The notes below the pieces were generated by a model. The model was not told where the DNA came from. It saw only the letters and a program-made list of their open reading frames with translations, and did no database searches. A program made the position numbers and the translations under genes. Shown piece by piece: positions 6,482 to 7,481 of a stretch of 7,481 nt of DNA. Positions within the stretch are counted from its first letter, which is position 1. Every line of letters begins with the position of its first letter. The stretch is from CAVRZY01 sp963725415 (GTDB taxonomy: Bacteria; Acidobacteriota; Terriglobia; Bryobacterales; Bryobacteraceae), in the NCBI GenBank assembly GCA_963725415.1, contig CAVRZY010000126.1, positions 1-7,481 of the forward strand, written 5' to 3'.

Positions 6482-6747
6482 GGTTAAAGCTAACGGACTG
6501 CGAGCTAATCCTGATTCGCCAAACTTGGTGATTTCCGACCAAGCTGTGGTCGAATCGAGGATCTCGCCAAAGTGTGAGCTGCGGCAGTAGAATGGTTGGT
6601 TAACGTACAACGGGCGCAAGGCTATGAACCAGACTCGAAGCCAATTCGTCTTCATCCCGTTCTGCCCTTGCCGCCTAGCGATTGGGATGGCTTACCAGTA
6701 TGGAATGTCAGCGGATTATCAATCAAGTGCATCCTTCTGCTCGGCGA
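6482..6747. other. Unassigned junction region between broken uvrB and deoC
   Basis: About 266 bp with no recognisable gene. The uvrB reading frame continues through it on the minus strand to an ATG at 6655, giving residues with no family resemblance (for example FGEILDSTTAWSEITKFGES). A 27-codon frame on the minus strand (6732 to 6652) follows AGAAGG and begins MHLIDNPLTFHTGKPSQSLG; I do not recognise it and cannot call it a gene. Base composition is between that of the GC-rich left part and the AT-rich deoC. It contains a hairpin at 6530-6556. Confidence 0.5.
6530..6556. repeat. Imperfect hairpin in junction region
   Basis: GATT-TC-CGACCA (6530-6541) pairs with TGGTCG-AATC (6547-6556) around a five-base loop, giving a 10-bp stem with a two-base bulge. 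No T-run follows on either strand, so it is not a standard terminator. An extragenic palindrome is possible. The nearby TCGCCAA sequences (6516-6522 and 6564-6570) flank it as a short direct repeat. Confidence 0.35.
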
Positions 6748-7467
6748 TTATTTGAACCCTCTTTGTTTTGCCTCCTCAAGAATCGTTTCAGTGGCAGTAG
6801 CCCCTACTCGTGTAGCGCCAAGTTCTCTGACACGCAGTAAATCATCAAGCGTACGGATGCCACCTGCTGCCTTTATCTGGACTGATGCTGCGGAGTGTTT
6901 CCTCATGAGCTTGAGGTGATGATCAGTAGCGCCTTTATAGGTGTACATTCCATTGGCTTGTTTGACAAATCCGTAACCGGATGAGGTCTTCACAAACGCA
7001 ACCTGATGCTCGGAGCATATTTCACACAATCGGATAATATGCTCGTCCTGCAAATAATCGTTTTCAAATATGACCTTCAGAATAGCGTGATTCGCAGTCA
7101 CAGCATTATTGACGGCCTCGATTTCTTCTGACACATAATCCCAGTCTTCACTTAACACTTTCCCTATATTGACAACCATGTCGATTTCGCTCCCACCTGC
7201 CAGAACGGCTGCTTCGGCTTCTTTGACTTTGATAGAAGTCGCGCTGTTCCCATGGGGAAAGGCAATCACTGGGCACACTCCAACCTCAGAATCAGAAAGT
7301 AGTTCTCTGACTACAGGAATACAGTATGGTTTAATGCAAGCAGTGGCCACTTTGTACTTCTTCGCCAGCTCACACCCTTTAACAATATCCTTATCGGTCA
7401 TCGTGGGATGAAGCAACGAATGATCTATCATTTTCGCAAGTGTATTTAGTGTAATAGTCTCTTTCAT
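6748..7467 (-). CDS. deoC: Deoxyribose-phosphate aldolase
   Basis: DeoC is a cytoplasmic class I aldolase that splits 2-deoxyribose-5-phosphate into acetaldehyde and glyceraldehyde-3-phosphate in deoxynucleoside catabolism. The 239-residue protein is complete. The Schiff-base lysine is Lys160 in FVKTSSGYG. The second active-site lysine is Lys199 in QIKAAGGIRT, and the catalytic Asp96 lies in SEIDMVVNIG. The N-terminal KMIDHSLLHP and CVxPYxI-like CIKPYCI (44-50) are also typical. The ATG at 7465-7467 has AAGGAG five bases upstream. Codon use is AT-rich (many AAA, GAA, ATA, TTT), unlike the GCC/CTG-rich genes on the left, suggesting a different genome or transferred DNA. No deo-operon partner is visible before the right edge. 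Confidence 0.96.
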   Translation of the reverse strand: MKETITLNTLAKMIDHSLLHPTMTDKDIVKGCELAKKYKVATACIKPYCIPVVRELLSDSEVGVCPVIAFPHGNSATSIKVKEAEAAVLAGGSEIDMVVNIGKVLSEDWDYVSEEIEAVNNAVTANHAILKVIFENDYLQDEHIIRLCEICSEHQVAFVKTSSGYGFVKQANGMYTYKGATDHHLKLMRKHSAASVQIKAAGGIRTLDDLLRVRELGATRVGATATETILEEAKQRGFK

Positions 7468-7472
7468 CAGTA

Positions 7473-7478
7473 CTCCTT
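7473..7478 (-). promoter_or_regulatory. Ribosome binding site of deoC
   Basis: AAGGAG on the minus strand, five bases before the deoC ATG. It is a near-perfect Shine-Dalgarno sequence, stronger than those of the left-hand genes. Confidence 0.65.
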
Positions 7479-7481
7479 TTT

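Noticed and set aside
5801..6487. A 228-codon open frame on the plus strand
   Set aside because: It is antisense to uvrB, with His/Arg/Gln-rich shadow composition.
6482..6655. Treating the 58 residues upstream of GPYEL as a genuine UvrB N-terminus
   Set aside because: They lack Walker A and all UvrB N-terminal motifs. The frame is simply open across the junction.
1..7481. CRISPR arrays, tRNA or rRNA genes, insertion sequences with transposase
   Set aside because: I saw no regularly spaced repeats, no tRNA-like cloverleaf with CCA-type end, no rRNA signature and no transposase or integrase motifs.

Overview
The window reads as a fragment of a GC-rich Gram-negative bacterial genome, probably from an environmental or metagenomic assembly. 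lpxB shows an outer membrane with lipid A. The overall style resembles Acidobacteriota (Bryobacter/Solibacter-like): an exported M1-peptidase-like protein with TPRs, an exported D-2-hydroxyacid dehydrogenase, and a REP-type palindrome related to the common 'gtgggataggctttcaacct' repeats. That assignment is an impression from protein style, not a database result. From about position 6482 to the end the DNA is visibly AT-richer and looks like another source.

Layout. 1-586 (+): 3' part of a thioredoxin reductase gene, broken by a one-base frameshift near 441. 605-2570 (-): a secreted M1-aminopeptidase-fold protein with C-terminal TPRs. Every catalytic and zinc-binding position I can align is substituted, and its last 63 codons lie behind a frameshift near 797-800. 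2590-3747 (-): lpxB, 19 bp upstream of the M1-like gene and probably cotranscribed with it. 3748-3994: a divergent intergenic region dominated by a 135-bp REP/BIME-like palindrome. 3995-4997 (+): a D-2-hydroxyacid dehydrogenase whose signal peptide is recovered by correcting a one-base frameshift just after the ATG. 5067-5605 (-): a ParD/ParE-type toxin-antitoxin pair with a 28-bp near-palindromic operator candidate. 5648-6481 (-): the C-terminal half of UvrB, cut off abruptly. 6482-6747: unassigned sequence with a hairpin. 6748-7467 (-): an intact deoC in AT-rich DNA.

How they fit together: lpxB and the M1-like pseudoenzyme form a small envelope-directed unit. The toxin-antitoxin pair sits directly behind uvrB and reads in the same direction, with its own operator in the 42-bp gap. 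The three single-base frameshifts in otherwise well-conserved genes point to indel errors in the assembly. The broken uvrB next to deoC points to a chimeric contig or a rearrangement. The best candidate for unusual biology is the M1-fold protein that has lost its whole active site but kept its scaffold, signal peptide and TPR tail.
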